DNA from: Ceratodon purpureus
Taxonomy: Eukaryota > Streptophyta > Bryopsida > Pseudoditrichales > Ditrichaceae
Length of the DNA: 64,000 nucleotides
Reading direction: 5' to 3'
Assembly (NCBI GenBank): GCA_014871385.1
Contig: CM026433.1
Location: 14,821,985 to 14,885,984 of the forward strand
Shown here piece after piece: positions 1-12,150 of the stretch. The position numbers and the translations under genes are program-made. Positions within the stretch are counted from its first letter, which is position 1, and the number at the start of each line of letters is the position of its first letter. The notes under the pieces are model-generated. The model made no database searches, was not told where the DNA came from, and saw only the letters and a program-made list of their open reading frames with translations.

Positions 1-243
1 GCCTTCGTAGGCATATATTTAAGCATGTTAGAGATTTTTTTTATTTACTAGTATTTTCAATGTGATAATGCCACAATGTGCCTTTTGTTAGCATCTCAGA
101 GATTCTTTATATACTAATATTTTATATGTGCCAACAAGATAGATAGATAGAAACATCAACCCTTTTGGAGGGATGGCGTGAATAAAGTGTCTCGTTTGTA
201 GTGCCAATGACCCCATGCGCACAGAATGTGCCAACAACATTAA
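1..243. other. AT-rich flank without a gene
   Basis: No coding region is visible. There is a short run of the tetranucleotide GATA near 137-150 and two loosely similar stretches (about 28-85 and 90-135) that both contain AGAGATT and ACTA-TATTTT motifs. The TTAA at 240-243 is the left target site of the small piggyBac-type element that follows. Confidence 0.5.
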
Positions 244-1036
244 TCCCTAAAGCATCAATTCAACAAAATTTGGTATGAATTAGGGCCCGGTCAGGTTCGT
301 TATGAGTCAAATTTTACCGGATGTGGCTCTAACTTTGGCACAACATGGGAATTTTTTTATATCTTTCTAAGAAGACCATTCATGCTTCAAAATTCCTCAT
401 ACTTTAGGAGATATCCGCAGTCAAAATTTGAAAACACTATTTGGGCATGCAAAATTAATTAGATCAGAGACACTTAAAAAATTCACCAAAAATTGAGATT
501 TCACTTTTTTTTCAAGTTTTGTTTTTTCTACATGAAAATACAATTTGAAGGCATGATCTCATCGCTCTGATTTTCAATTCAATATTTCTTCATGTGCCTT
601 TTTTACTATCATAGACCGGTCTTTGCATTTGAATTTCAGCTTACCTCCATGTGAAAAATCAAGCATTTCTTTAGGTTTTTGTAGGTTGTATGAGGGAAGA
701 AATTCCACAGACATATTCCTAACCCATCTAGGAACAAGAATTTGAAGAGCCTCACATCTAGTTAACCTTTGAAATTGGTTTTTTTGGCTCACAAAACACT
801 TGAAACCCATTTTGCAAAAAGGGAAAAATCTTTTCTTTCAACTTAGAACGTTATGATCTCACAAACGGTAAGGAGTTTGAATCTAATATTTGGGGTACAT
901 ATACATGTACAAGTAAGGTATTAGATCCTACTCTTATTTCCCCCAAAATACATTAAAACTTAAAAACTTACACCTTGTATTGAAAGAGTCTAATTTTGAG
1001 GGTTTTGGGCAATTTTGAGGCTTTCAACTTTAGGGG
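244..1036. mobile_element. Small piggyBac-type non-autonomous element
   Basis: The segment starts TCCCTAAAG just after a TTAA (240-243) and ends CTTTAGGGG just before TTAT (1037-1040), which looks like a mutated TTAA. The ends are inverted copies of each other and match the ends of the large piggyBac element at 9805-30976 and of the small element at 44487-45383. Near the right end the block TTTTGGGCAATTTTGAGG closely resembles TTTTGGACAATTTTGAGG at 30934-30951. An internal ACGTTATGATCT stretch resembles a block in the 45.2-kb element. No transposase is encoded, so it would have to be mobilised in trans. The altered right target site suggests an old insertion. Confidence 0.6.
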
Positions 1037-1040
1037 TTAT

Positions 1041-2405
1041 CCGCTAGGCTGACAACATTTATTTTTCCACATTAGAGTGACATTTTCCCCACAACTTGGA
1101 TTTTGTACCAAATTTTAGGTTTTCAATGTTATTTTATAATCAAGCAGTGAGTTCTTGGTGCATTTAACAGGAAAACTTAGGTTGACCTTATTTCCTAATA
1201 TGTTGAATTTTGGAATTAAACAAATTAGTTAAAACTAAAAATTATAACATTGGGAGCAAGTGAATTGGAGTCCAAAGCTCAATTGCAGAAGGTGCCTAGG
1301 AGGGTGTCCGACTTGCCATGGAATAGAGGGGCAAGCAGTGAATGACTCAGATGGCATGGGTGCCCACAAGCTTGGCATTGCTGTATCTAGTCATTACAAC
1401 CAAACACTGGTGCAGTCCAAGAGGGTGAACCCATGGAGAAGTTTTGATATCATTACAAATTTCTCAAAGTGTCATTCCAATTTGAAGAAGGAAGTGTGCC
1501 AATGTGGAAAAAGTTGATATTGTTGTGGCTGCCACATGGTCAAAGAGATTTAGTTATGATCAAAAATTTCATGCAACTATGATTGTGCTCACTGGCCCAA
1601 ATGTGTAAAAAGGCCAGTGCTTATACCATATACTGCCAATTGTTCTTTGCATTTTTACATTTGTCGCTATGACATCCACCATCTTGATCCAAATACTGAT
1701 ACAACACCTGCCATCCTCTCAGTAAAAGCCCTAAAGTGAAACTCGGCTGGATTGCCAGGGCTTACAGCTTGGATGTTCTCCAGACAAAGAGAGTTTTGTT
1801 CAAGTAGAACATGAGCCTGGGTGATAAGTTATTGGGCACTAGTGGGACCCGTGCCGTTGAGCACGTTGTGATTAGTTTGATGTTAATGACTTTTGTCAAC
1901 TTCAAATAAGTTGATTCAAAAAAAATTTGAAAGTATATATCAAATGTGTTTATTTAATAAAATAAAATATACATTGAAAGCCTCAAACATGGTTATTCAT
2001 CAAACATTTTATGATTGATCTTTGGAAATGGTGTTAAATTTATTACTATGATGAAGGATAAACACTCTGATACATTTGCACAGCCTTACTGAGAAGTGTA
2101 TGAATCCAATTTCAAACCCACAAAGGGAAAGAATCTATCTTACATTATTTTAAATCTGTACTTACAAACGGCATCATGCGTTTGCAAATCGTGTAACAGC
2201 TGGCTGCATCCATTCGGCAGAGTTGCAGGCTAGTTAAATTACAGTTAGCTCAGGCTACCAACAAAATTGCACTATATGTACAATGAACCCACGGCAGTTC
2301 CGAATGACTGCAACGCCTCTAAGAGGAAGAAGAGTCATCTTCTTCCACTCTGTCTCTACCTTAACTACACCCGTGCAAATTCGACTGTCCATTATAGCAA
2401 ACCTC
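1041..2405. other. Gene-poor stretch, possible unrecognised exons
   Basis: No gene is recognised. A plus-strand reading near 1500-1610 gives a plausible protein-like run ending in LTGPN and then a stop, and 1260-1517 is open with several Cys residues, but they lie in different frames and match no family I can name. The minus strand was read for the GTPase half expected after the EH-domain gene, in particular a P-loop GxxxxGKT, and none was seen. Confidence 0.4.
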
Positions 2406-4159
2406 TCAGAAACTCATGCCAACGGGATCGACTCTTTCGTTGAATGTGCTGCGTTGCGCACTACAAAACATGTCACTCTGGTTAAACCATTGTGATGTTT
2501 GCGACTTCTGGGGGGATGGTCCTGTGTATGCATCACAAATTTAGTAGCGAAATCGAAGTCAATAGTTTCCAGAGCAGCCTGCTATTAGGTGCGTGTTGAA
2601 TGGCAACACTCTAGCCTATCCAGTCAAAGTTTGCGATAAGGAATAGGTAAGCAACAAACCATTACTACGGAATGAGCCATTCGAAGATGGGGATGTGCGT
2701 TGCTGTCTCTTCTGTTAAAGGCAGTGAAGATGAACATTCAGTGAAAACCCAGCTACACCTGTTTGCGTACATCATCCTTCAAATCTAGATTTCACCAAAT
2801 CATCCACAAGATAGTAATCTATTATCTGAACGTATTGGTAATCTAGTACTCTACTCATACCGCAACCACAGAGAAAGATGAATGACAATAAAAGGATAAA
2901 CAAAACGCACCTCAATTAGTTCCTCCAACCCAACCACAGTGGGTGCGCTAATGCTGTCCAGATCTTACAGAAAGTATATTGCAAGTCAAATATGTTGAAA
3001 TCTCTCGACCGCCAGTCATTATATAAAGGCACACCTCTGGAGAAGGATGATAAAACGAATAATTTGTAACAGCATCACTGAACTATTTGTTGACCAATTG
3101 CTAAAAATCGATTTCCAACGCTTCTTGGACCTTATACGATGTTCATACGCACTTGACCCGATCCGGGTAAAAATTATGTTGTGAGATGAAATTACCAGCA
3201 TTCCTGAGCATATTAGGACTGAGATCCTTTCCAGACTGGGCCAGTGAAATAACCTGCAAACCCCAACCACAAATATAAGCTTTTTGCTACTTCTTATCTA
3301 GCAAACCAACTTAAGAACCGTTCGGAATGACAGCCTAACCTGCATCGCAGAGACGAACTCCTTGAAGCCAAGAAACCCCTGTCGCTTAACATCAGCAATC
3401 GCCCACACCTGGCTCAAACATCATATCAAACACAAGTAGAAGATTTACTCAACTGATCAAATTGCAACATGACTGCATTAAACCAGATATGAGGCATCCT
3501 AAAGGCTCAACAGCTAAGAGCTAGCAGATACATAGGAATAAACTTCACTAACAATATTATATAATTGCAAGTCGAAGCAGCGTCTGGCTGCACGAATCTA
3601 CTCTTATGAGCAATGTTCAGGATGGCATGAGGTTTATCAGTTTCATTGTTTAATGTGGACAAAATCACCTGCTTCAAATCTGCCCTAGGCAACTGAGACA
3701 GGGAGAAGAACTTGACAGTGTCATCGCCAGTGAGACGTCCATCGTTACCTGCAAACCAAGGATGAAATTTACAAATGGATACACAGTATAACCTCGTTAT
3801 TTCCAAAATTGACACACGTTGGCCACATGCCAACAAACTTGAAAGCTGAGGTTCTGTCCACCTCAATTTATAAGTCCTAAGAATGAGATTTGAACTGGAA
3901 GCTTAGAAAACTACTAAGTTGCACATTACAGTGATAACATGTGCTGTAGTTATCTTTAATTAAAAGGGTTTACTAAAAAATCCAATCAAACTCGATCAGT
4001 AAATTATATCTCTCCTCGATGCCAATAGCGTAATAACATGCCTAAGAAAAGATGAAAAGGAAGAATGACAGACAAACCTGCATCGGCATAATCGAACCAC
4101 TGCCTGTACAGTTGCTCGTCGTGCCTCGCATTCGATCTATTCGTCGAGAGTATATCCAT
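2406..4159 (-). CDS. EH-domain protein, EHD-like N-terminal part
   Basis: Seven exons on the minus strand: 4078-4159, 3669-3748, 3340-3408, 3196-3253, 2911-2963, 2660-2711 and 2406-2521. All junctions are GT-AG, and the phases give one frame of 170 codons (169 residues). Residues about 13-85 form an EH domain: EQLYRQWFDYADA, then DGRLTG, KFFSLSQLPRADLKQ, VWAIADVKRQGFLGFKEF and VISLAQSGKDLS. EH domains bind NPF-type peptides in endocytosis. The order EH domain, GLEELIE linker, KRQQ and then QWF follows the N-terminal part of plant EHD proteins, dynamin-like ATPases of endocytic recycling. Those are about 550 residues and continue into a P-loop domain, whereas this frame stops before it. The calcium loop reads DAGNDGRLTGDD, so the Asp at loop position 3 is Gly. 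The change falls at an exon junction. Either a truncated gene, or the last exon is misjudged and the rest lies beyond the window. Confidence 0.75.
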
Positions 4160-4168
4160 TTCTCTTCA

Positions 4169-4767
4169 CTATGCAGAATCCAGACGCTCTTCAATACCTG
4201 GCGCTCACATGGACTTCATAAGCATTGCCCTTGCCATCATCTAGCAAGTAAGACACAGTGCTTCTCCAACATCAAAACCCAAGCCTGATGAAGCACAGAA
4301 TCCAAAACACTCCCATCAAACACACAAAGATCCAAGACACTACACGCCAATCCGTACAGCAGTGTCACAAACAGCTCCCCAATTCACAAAAAAACTCACT
4401 GCAACTGAATCAGAAATGATCGCAGCAAAATTAACCTCAATTACAACTAAACCCCTCACAACAGCAACAAAACCGCTCAACACGAACCAAATTACAAAAC
4501 TCCAAAAAACCAAAACCAAGAAACTCAAACCCCAATTCACCCAAACACAAAATTCAACAAAAATAACGTCGGCCCAGCAAAACAAACGAAACTCATACCC
4601 CAAAATCCATGAACACGAACTCATCCACACACCACCAGCAAACCCAAACTCCGAAAACTTCACGAAAAACCCCAACTCATAAACCCAACCTCGATAAAAC
4701 CCACTGGAACAACAGAAACTGGACACGGCGACTGATCTGGCCAAGACATGCAGGAAAATGAACTCAC
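4169..4767 (-). other. Probable 5' UTR intron of the EH-domain gene
   Basis: On the minus strand a donor GGTGAGT lies at about 4767 and an acceptor GCATAG ends at 4169, ten bases before the start codon at 4159. Between them the minus strand is strongly G/T-rich and poor in A, as plant introns often are. This skew explains the long open frames on both strands here. Inferred from motif and composition only. Confidence 0.4.
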
Positions 4768-4970
4768 CCAACAAACCCGAAGCGCACAGCGAGGGCTCTC
4801 TTCGAAGCTCCAACTTCAAGCCTCGAAGACCTCACCCAGGCTCGCAATTGAATGGCGATGGCGTCTCTGGACGGATTCCGAAACGGAAAACTGCGTTAGG
4901 GTTTCCTCGTCTTCGGCATATATATCAGATTTCGTCTTCCGACCACAGACTGTGTCGTACTTGAACATGT

Positions 4971-5402
<432 letters not shown>

Positions 5403-8400
5403 GACAAACCATGCTCAATTGTATAATAGATTGGCAAGATTGTCCATTTCTACAGCTCAAATTGGGAATTTGTATGCATGAAGAATTGAATGAATAGGTA
5501 GGTTACGACACATAGAGTCTACGGTAGCTACAGTGAGCTGCATGCAGATTGATGTTTATTTTGTTACGACAATTGATTCATGGATCAAAAACTTTTTTGA
5601 CTTTGGAACTACGGTACCCACATTTTTCCATGACTCACTGTTTTTTTTTTGCGCTCCTACACTATTTGCACAGATTTGTGCCTTACTAGCTTGCTGCTAG
5701 CCCACTTGTGTCTCAGCTTTGAATTTTAACACTAAAAATGAATGTATTTTAGGCAAGAGGGCTGATCCAACTTGAAATTGCCCATACCACTTTTGAGTAA
5801 TTTATGTTTGTATTTCAGTACAATATGCGTCCGATGACAACTATGTACTATGAAGTCGCCAACCACCAACTAATTTTCTGGAGGCTGATAGCATGTGGGA
5901 TCCCAGAACATGCCACAAAAATATGCTTCAGTTCAAGGCCGGGGAGGTTTGGATCCAAACCTGAGGGCAAGGCTCCACCACCAGGTTAGCTCTCCGGTAG
6001 CTCAAGGCTAGAAACATGCCACAGCAATTAGCTCAAAATGTCCTTTGTCTTTGTGTTCTTTTCGCTCCAAAAGACCCTGACATGTAACTGTCACATACTT
6101 TACTTGAAGCATTGCATTCATTTTTTCACATCAAAAAGTTCAGTATAGCCATGGCAAATTTCAAGCTTGTGGAGCCAAAGCTACAGAGTATTTAGACTAC
6201 CTCCATCTTATTTATTTAGACAACCATACCCTGCTTGGAAATAATAGTTACTGATCAAGAGCCCATGGTTTTGGTATTCACTGTCAATTACTTTCAGGTG
6301 CAAAAGCATGATAGGCAGCACACCAGTTGGCCAGGTTGGAAGATTGAAATAGGTGTGGCAGTTGTAAAAGGAACCAATGCTATCCTAACAAGTTTCAACA
6401 AATTCTACACCCAATGATGAAGCTAGAGCTACCACAACCCAAACTCTGCATGGATGGATGCAAACAACCCAAATAAATATCATTGGGATTTTAGCCCAGA
6501 GCTTCCTAATTATATGAAGGTAGCCTACCAGCTTTGAGTTTGAGATGCATATAGTGTGACTTCGCAACAGTGAATTCGGTTGGCTTACAATGACCACTAT
6601 CTCCCAGCCTCACAAGCAGCCATGTGGCTCCCTTGCTTTGACCCTCGGTAGCCACCAGAATATATTTTAGACTCTAGAGCTCCGATTGTGCCTTTGGAAT
6701 CTTGGATCTTTACGAGGAACCTTACAGACCAACGCGGTATGGCAGGCACAATGATGGTGGGCGGGTTGCATTGGTTACTGGAAAGTCATTGTGTCTCTGT
6801 GTGCAAGGCATTGGGAGGTTCAAATTGTTTGGAAACTGGCTGCCACGTAGAAGTCTTGTCATTAACAGTAAAGTTAACACTAATTGTCATGAAACCAAAA
6901 AATGCAGGTATTTCTTTAGTAGAAGTGAAGATGTGAAGGTACCAATGTAATTGTCAATGTGCCATCAAATAGTGACTTAAGGGGTTTTACATTTAATCTT
7001 CTCTACAAAGGAAGCGGGAGAGTATGTATAGCTAATGCAAGGTTAAGGATTTACTTGCAATGCTCTGAATTGTATGTTCAGACAATCAGTATAGTCCAAG
7101 TGTTTCAAATCTACACCGTTGCAGGATTTTGGATCTGCATGCAATGGCAATATGTCTTCAAAGTAGTACACTGGTGCATGTCTGTAGAATACCTTATCCG
7201 TCATAGCCAGGTTGCATTCTACATGTTGAAAGGAAGCATGCGCCCATGCTGAGATACTTGCATTCCGAGTCATCCGTGGACATATGGTATCACAATTGTA
7301 TCCGGTGATTTATGAAGACAGCCATTAGAAGTAGAGGATGAGTAACCAACAAGGCACCAAAAACCACAGAGTCTACCCCAACTGTTCATTTCAGGTGTGG
7401 AATGTTGCACTGGGGTAAAATTCTGCGAGTGTTTTTCCTTGTTGGTTATTGGTCACCCACCTTACTAGCCGTGATGATCTGTGTTGAACATCTGATACAA
7501 TATCATGCTCAATGGCTTGCTGCTACTTGTTGAATGGTTCCTTCACGTTGAAATACATTTCTATTTTTGAGAGAAGTCGTTAATTAAGAAATAAAAAGAA
7601 TACAATATTGGGCATACATAGAATACAACTGTTTTCGAGGCTGGTCACAGCAACACTGAAAGAACAGACACCTTCAGGGAGACTCTTCAGCAAGAAATCC
7701 CTTAAAGGATTCAAAATATATTTCAGAATCTCGTATTCTGGCCTTAATCCTTGTGATATATATATAGATAACTCTGGTAAAGCTTTTTACCAGCGTGAAT
7801 AAAGGGCCCGTTAATCTGTAAGAATGCTGTTTGTAGGCCGTGTGGCCTACTCAGACTCTTCTAAGATTTAATGCCCCCTTTCGGAGGTGGGCTCTGTTGT
7901 AACTTGTTTCAATATTATTCTTATGAACCGACCATGACTTTATCGGGATGGGTTTTTATAAGGTATAATTTCGTAAGTTTTTTTTTTGGATAAGTTATAT
8001 GTGATGGTGTGTTATAGTCACCCAGAGTTGTTGGGTATGTTGGTTTGTGTTGCTTGAATGGTACGCTCTGGGAGTGTAGCCGTCCGGGTTCGAGTCATGT
8101 TGAGGACTTGGATGAGTGAATTCGGTACTTTGCTAGTGGGATTTGGTAGGAAAATAGAGCCCTCAAAACCTTTGTGACAATTGGCGCTATTCCGAATGAG
8201 CTATGTTTCTGTGTGTTTAATAAATTATGTTTTTGTTCTTTTTTAGTAGTATTTTGTTTAGTTTGGGTACGTGGTGTTTTGGAAAATAATCCTTGTGACT
8301 CTATGGATGTAAGGGATTTTCCTCAGTATAGCTGGGGATTGCAATTTCAAAGATTTTCTATTCACCTGCTAATGTCTTCCAATATTCCATCCCTCACAAA

Positions 8401-8405
8401 ATCCT
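5403..8405. other. Gene-poor stretch with one SINE-like motif pair
   Basis: No gene is recognised. Several short open frames (for example 6235-6417, 6688-6950 and 7608-7802) lack splice partners and recognisable domains. At 8060-8101 a TTGCTTGAATGG motif is followed about 30 bases later by GGGTTCGAGTC, which resemble the A and B boxes of RNA polymerase III promoters. No full tRNA fold was found, so a tRNA-derived SINE fragment is the best guess. A T-run lies at 7979-7988. Confidence 0.35.
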
Positions 8406-8519
8406 CAACTGCCTTAAAAAGAACTACAACAGATATTTCTCAATAAAGATAATCATATGCTTAATCAAGCTACAGTTTACTTGAAATTCAATGCTTAGGC
8501 ATGTAGAATTCATTCTAAC
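8406..8519 (+). repeat. 114-bp direct repeat, copy 1 (unfilled TTAA site)
   Basis: This stretch begins CAACTGCC TTAA AAAGAACTAC and matches, with a few changes, the sequence that flanks the large piggyBac element: CAACTGCC TTAA at 9793-9804 on its left and TTAA AAAGAACTAC onward at 30977-31082 on its right. Here the TTAA is uninterrupted, so this copy shows what the insertion site looked like before the element arrived. The two copies flank a GC-rich 1.27-kb block (8520-9792). Confidence 0.8.
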
Positions 8520-8530
8520 ATGTTCTTACT

Positions 8531-9787
8531 ACCCCTGTAGCACGACGTGGTACCCGTATTCCTCCGGAAGGCACTTAATTGACACTAAATGTTCTCCAAA
8601 GTAAACCACTCCGTGTTCGTTCCCACGAAGACCTATAGTTTTCCTCCTTTTAGATCATAACAGAAATCACCACCCGAATCCAACCGTCTTCCGTCTCACG
8701 ACCGGTCGGCCTGGTCCGGTAGTTTTTGCCTCGTTCCTATTTTCCGGCTTTTTAGACTAGTGGCCGGTTCCCACTGATCCGTCTATCCTTTCAAGTGGCT
8801 GGATTCTCCACCGTCCCGTGACTTAAAGTGGCTGGACACCCCACTGTTCCTATCTACCACCCGGAGAGTGGAGTAATAATCCTTCCATATGGCTAGATAC
8901 CGGTCCGGATAGCTACTTAGTGCCGGTTATGGGTACGGAAATCATACTACAACGACATCACCTTACGGTTGTACGGTATCCTAACTATATCATCTCCCTT
9001 CCGGATTGATTCGCAGTAGGAAATCCGGCTTTTATCCCATCTACATGAAGCGACCGGTCCGTTTCCGGATTCCGGTGTACACACGGTCCTCCGTGTCCTT
9101 AAGACTACCAGCCCTGCTGCAGTACGTCTCTCCTCCCCTCCAGGCTCCTTCCGGGACTGAAAACCGTCAACACTCGACGCTTCACACCTTCCCAATCGCT
9201 CCGGGCGCTCTCCAAACTACCCCACTGTTCAATACTCCTCCGGAACACTACTGAAGACAATAGTACAAACAAACCGTTACGGTAACGGACCCGTCAGCCA
9301 GCCGGTTGACACAACAAATCCAAAAGTATATTCTCAATTGCAACAACAAAACGGCGTACAAAACAAGGCCCCGGCCTTGGGAAAACGTCCAGCTTAAGTA
9401 CCAAACCTATCGGGCCTATAGCAACCAAGTGGCCAACCGAGATCCAGAAATTCCGGATCTTGGATCCCGAGTATCCCGGACCGGTGGCCGCCTTCTATTC
9501 CTAGTTACTGCCGCTATCTATCCCGATTGACAGCCGGGTGCACTTGAGCCCCATCGTTAGTCGCTGCCAGTTTATCCGGTCCTTATCCTAACTTCTACTC
9601 CTTGTTCTTATCGAACCTTGGGCTGTGCCGGGTTCCATCCGGTCGTTCCTTCTTCTGTCCTCCCTTCTTCAGCCTCTTCAGCGAGGGGCCTTCTCCCGGT
9701 GTATCTGCTGCCGGCTGGTCGGGGGTCTTCCGGGCTCGTCCTGCTTGGACCGCCGGGGAGGGAGATCGTGCAGCCACAGGGGTTACG
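8531..9787. mobile_element. CCGG-rich segment with weak terminal inverted repeats
   Basis: A GC-rich block bounded by ACCCCTGTAGCACGA on the left and, as reverse complement, ACCCCTGTGGCTGCACGA on the right. These give an imperfect inverted repeat of about 15 bp. The block is dense in CCGG, CCGGT and TCCGG motifs (8570-9500), a pattern like the subterminal motif clusters of CACTA or related DNA transposons. No transposase is encoded and no clean short target duplication was found. It may be a non-autonomous DNA element or a rearranged piece of one. Confidence 0.35.
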
Positions 9788-9792
9788 AACTA

Positions 9793-9804
9793 CAACTGCC
9801 TTAA
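9793..9804 (+). repeat. Left part of direct repeat copy 2, with TTAA site
   Basis: CAACTGCC is followed by TTAA (9801-9804), the left target-site copy of the piggyBac element. The eight bases match those before the unfilled TTAA at 8414. Sequence further left no longer matches copy 1, so the duplication ends here or was rearranged. Confidence 0.7.
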
Positions 9805-9820
9805 CCCCTAAACGGCCATT

Positions 9821-9862
9821 CACTAGTGGAAACATGCATCAACTACACCGGTCCATTACACC
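9821..9862 (+). repeat. CACTA left terminal inverted repeat
   Basis: It starts CACTAGTGGAAAC and then shares AACTA, ACCG and ACACC blocks at matching spacing with the reverse complement of the right end. The match is perfect only for about the first dozen bases apart from one change. Confidence 0.8.
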
Positions 9863-10698
9863 ATAAATCCTTCTTGGTGTAAGAAAAGAATAGCAAAACA
9901 GTTCTGATTGGCCAATTGGACTTTTCGGTGTTCCTCAGTCCAGGAAGTGGGGTCTCGCTCACGAAATGTTTATTGGGATTCCAACGGCCAATGAGATGAG
10001 CAGTTATTCCCGGGAGGTTTGGGGTACTGTTTTGGCACCATGCTCCGGTGGGACAGGGGTAATCGGGGAGGGTGGGGTGACTTCAATTAACGCGCGGTCT
10101 GTGATGAAAGACTCCGGCGTGGGTCGTTCATCCATGCGGGGTGAGGAACAGTGCCGGAAAGGGTAATCCATAGCTGCCACAGGTAAGTCGCGGTTAGAGT
10201 TACAGCCTCCGGTTCTCAACCCCGGGCTTCGACTTGGATGGACAGATATGAAATGACTTAGGATGGATAGGTGATGTAAGTTCGATGTTTTCTTAGTACA
10301 CGTGTCTCTTCCTGTGAGGCAGCGGAGCCACGGTCAAACGCAATTGTGCACAGCATTACTTGAACAGATTCAGTGATACTCATAACCCCGGGCTCAGACA
10401 AACTTAGACTGAATTTCAATACAAAACTTTAGTAAGTCGTCTCAAATGTTTCGGATCCAAATCTGTTTCAGGGTCTTTGTCAAAATTGCTACATGAGCAT
10501 GATCCCAAGCGGCATGACAAACTACAGCCGGAGTAATTAAGGGAAATATCCACTGTCCGCTACGAGTGTTTCACGTTCAGGAACATACTTTCAAAACATT
10601 ATTCTCAACTGCAAATTTCTATACTTCGGCCTAACCAAGATGCAGTATATCAATACTGTCATGTGAGAAGCCTACGCTCAAGTGTAATAGACTACTTT
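9863..10698. other. CACTA left subterminal region
   Basis: No gene is seen. Such regions usually hold short repeated binding sites for the accessory transposition protein. Scattered CCGG and ACTCCGG motifs are present, but no clear tandem array is visible by eye. Confidence 0.4.
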
Positions 10699-12150
10699 CT
10701 ACACTTCCTGGAGGAGCTTCGAAAGTGCCTGTAGATTTTCAATATCCATGTCGATGCTCATGACTGTGTCTGCATACAAAGCCTCGGCCGCCTCTAGCTC
10801 GCTCTGGACCTTCTTCGCCATGGCAGTCTGTCGACGACATTTGTATTCCCATGACTTCAGTCGGTGGAGACAGCTTTCCTTGTTATCGTTTAGCGAATTC
10901 ACCAGTTTCTCGCAAATCTTCATGACTGGCACACTTGCATATGCAATATCTGTAGACGTTGTCCCCATGGCGTGCATGTGAGAGGCGGTCACGACATCCT
11001 GGGCTCTCTCATGTTCCTCAATGGCGCGGTTGTAGGAATCAGCCTTCTCTTGAACTTTACGCTGCACGAATTTAAGACGGTCCTTCTCCTCGTTAAAACG
11101 CGCTGTGCACTTCTCCATATCGCCTCGCGAGTCCTCCCTATTCTGTTTCAGCTTCACAATTTCGGCCTCAACAATCGCTGCAAATTGGTTCCGTAGAGTC
11201 GACAAACCGGCATATGCACCTGCACCGACCACAGGAAATCCAGCCCACGTGCGTCCCGTGCGATCCAATGAGCTTCGGAAATTCTGCACTGTGCTCTCCA
11301 CCTTCACGGAGGGAGTCGCGGGATTTGCGGTTGGAGTCGGATCTGCTCTTGCGCTCCTAACTGCAGCAGCGCGGGCTGTTCTCGTATCCGTGTGGATTAC
11401 AGCATTGACTGTAAGCAGGTCCGGCTGCCATTCATATTAAAGCAAAAGTCTCATTAAATCTAATCCAACCAACACATTGCAGCGGAAGGTCACGTATACC
11501 CTCAAGCACTCGGAACAATGTGATCCCTCTAAAGTGTAACAGTATGATATTCCTAAAGGATAATAGATTTCAGACATGAACCTCAACAACCACGCACGTA
11601 CGAGCAGGAAACGGACTGAATTGTTGCGGTATAACCATCCTTCTACTTTAACTCTGTAAGAGAAACAAGCACATCGAAAGTGATGCAGAAGGAAAACAAG
11701 GGAAAACTTTACCGTGGACCGTGCATGAGGCAGTGTTTTAACGAGTGGCGCAAGTGGTGAGGATAAACCGACAAACTGCTCCAAAATTCGTGGAGGCCGA
11801 TCTGGAGCCTGGTGCGGATGCTGCAGTTTAAAAGCAAACTCGGACCAATTCACGTCCATATGCATGGCCTCAGCAAGGAGTCCGCGAGCGAAATGAAACG
11901 GAACCACACCGGAGACGAGCCATGGCGCCTGGTACACTCGTTCGTAAAGATCGCGCACATACAGCTCATATCCCAGATTGTCGTGGGCATCGAAGGTATA
12001 ACCAGAGCCAATCTTCGGGCCGAAGAATTCCGCCAGCTGAGTGCGATTCGGCATGTATTCGGTCGGAGTAACAGTGGGGACCAGTCCGTCACATGGGAGC
12101 TTCATGAAGTTTACAAACCAAGCAAGAGACGTCGCCTCTAATGCAGCCAT
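10699..12150 (-). CDS. CACTA-borne coiled-coil protein of unknown function
   Basis: Exon 1 runs from the ATG at 12150 to a GT donor after 11713 (146 codons, beginning MAALEATSLAWFVNFMKLP). Exon 2 ends at the stop at 10699 and encodes about 200 residues. The exact acceptor is uncertain: a phase-compatible AG lies just before about 11301, while better-looking CAG sites further upstream do not fit the phase. Exon 2 is rich in Glu, Lys and Arg with hydrophobic spacing typical of a coiled coil (from about VEAEIVKLKQNRED to the C-terminus). I recognise no family. Being inside the CACTA and downstream of the transposase on the same strand, it may be an accessory transposition protein or another captured host gene. 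Confidence 0.55.

Noticed and set aside
1500-1610. Plus-strand run ending in LTGPN, recalling the MutS nucleotide-binding motif
   Set aside because: The motif is followed at once by a stop, and no other MutS sequence is nearby. Too short to support.
4340-4819. Open frames on both strands, hydrophobic on the minus strand and Thr/Lys-rich on the plus strand
   Set aside because: Explained by the strong G/T versus A/C strand skew of a probable 5' UTR intron of the EH-domain gene.
6688-6950. Two overlapping 82-codon plus-strand frames
   Set aside because: Neither has a recognisable domain or splice partner, and the two frames cannot both be real.
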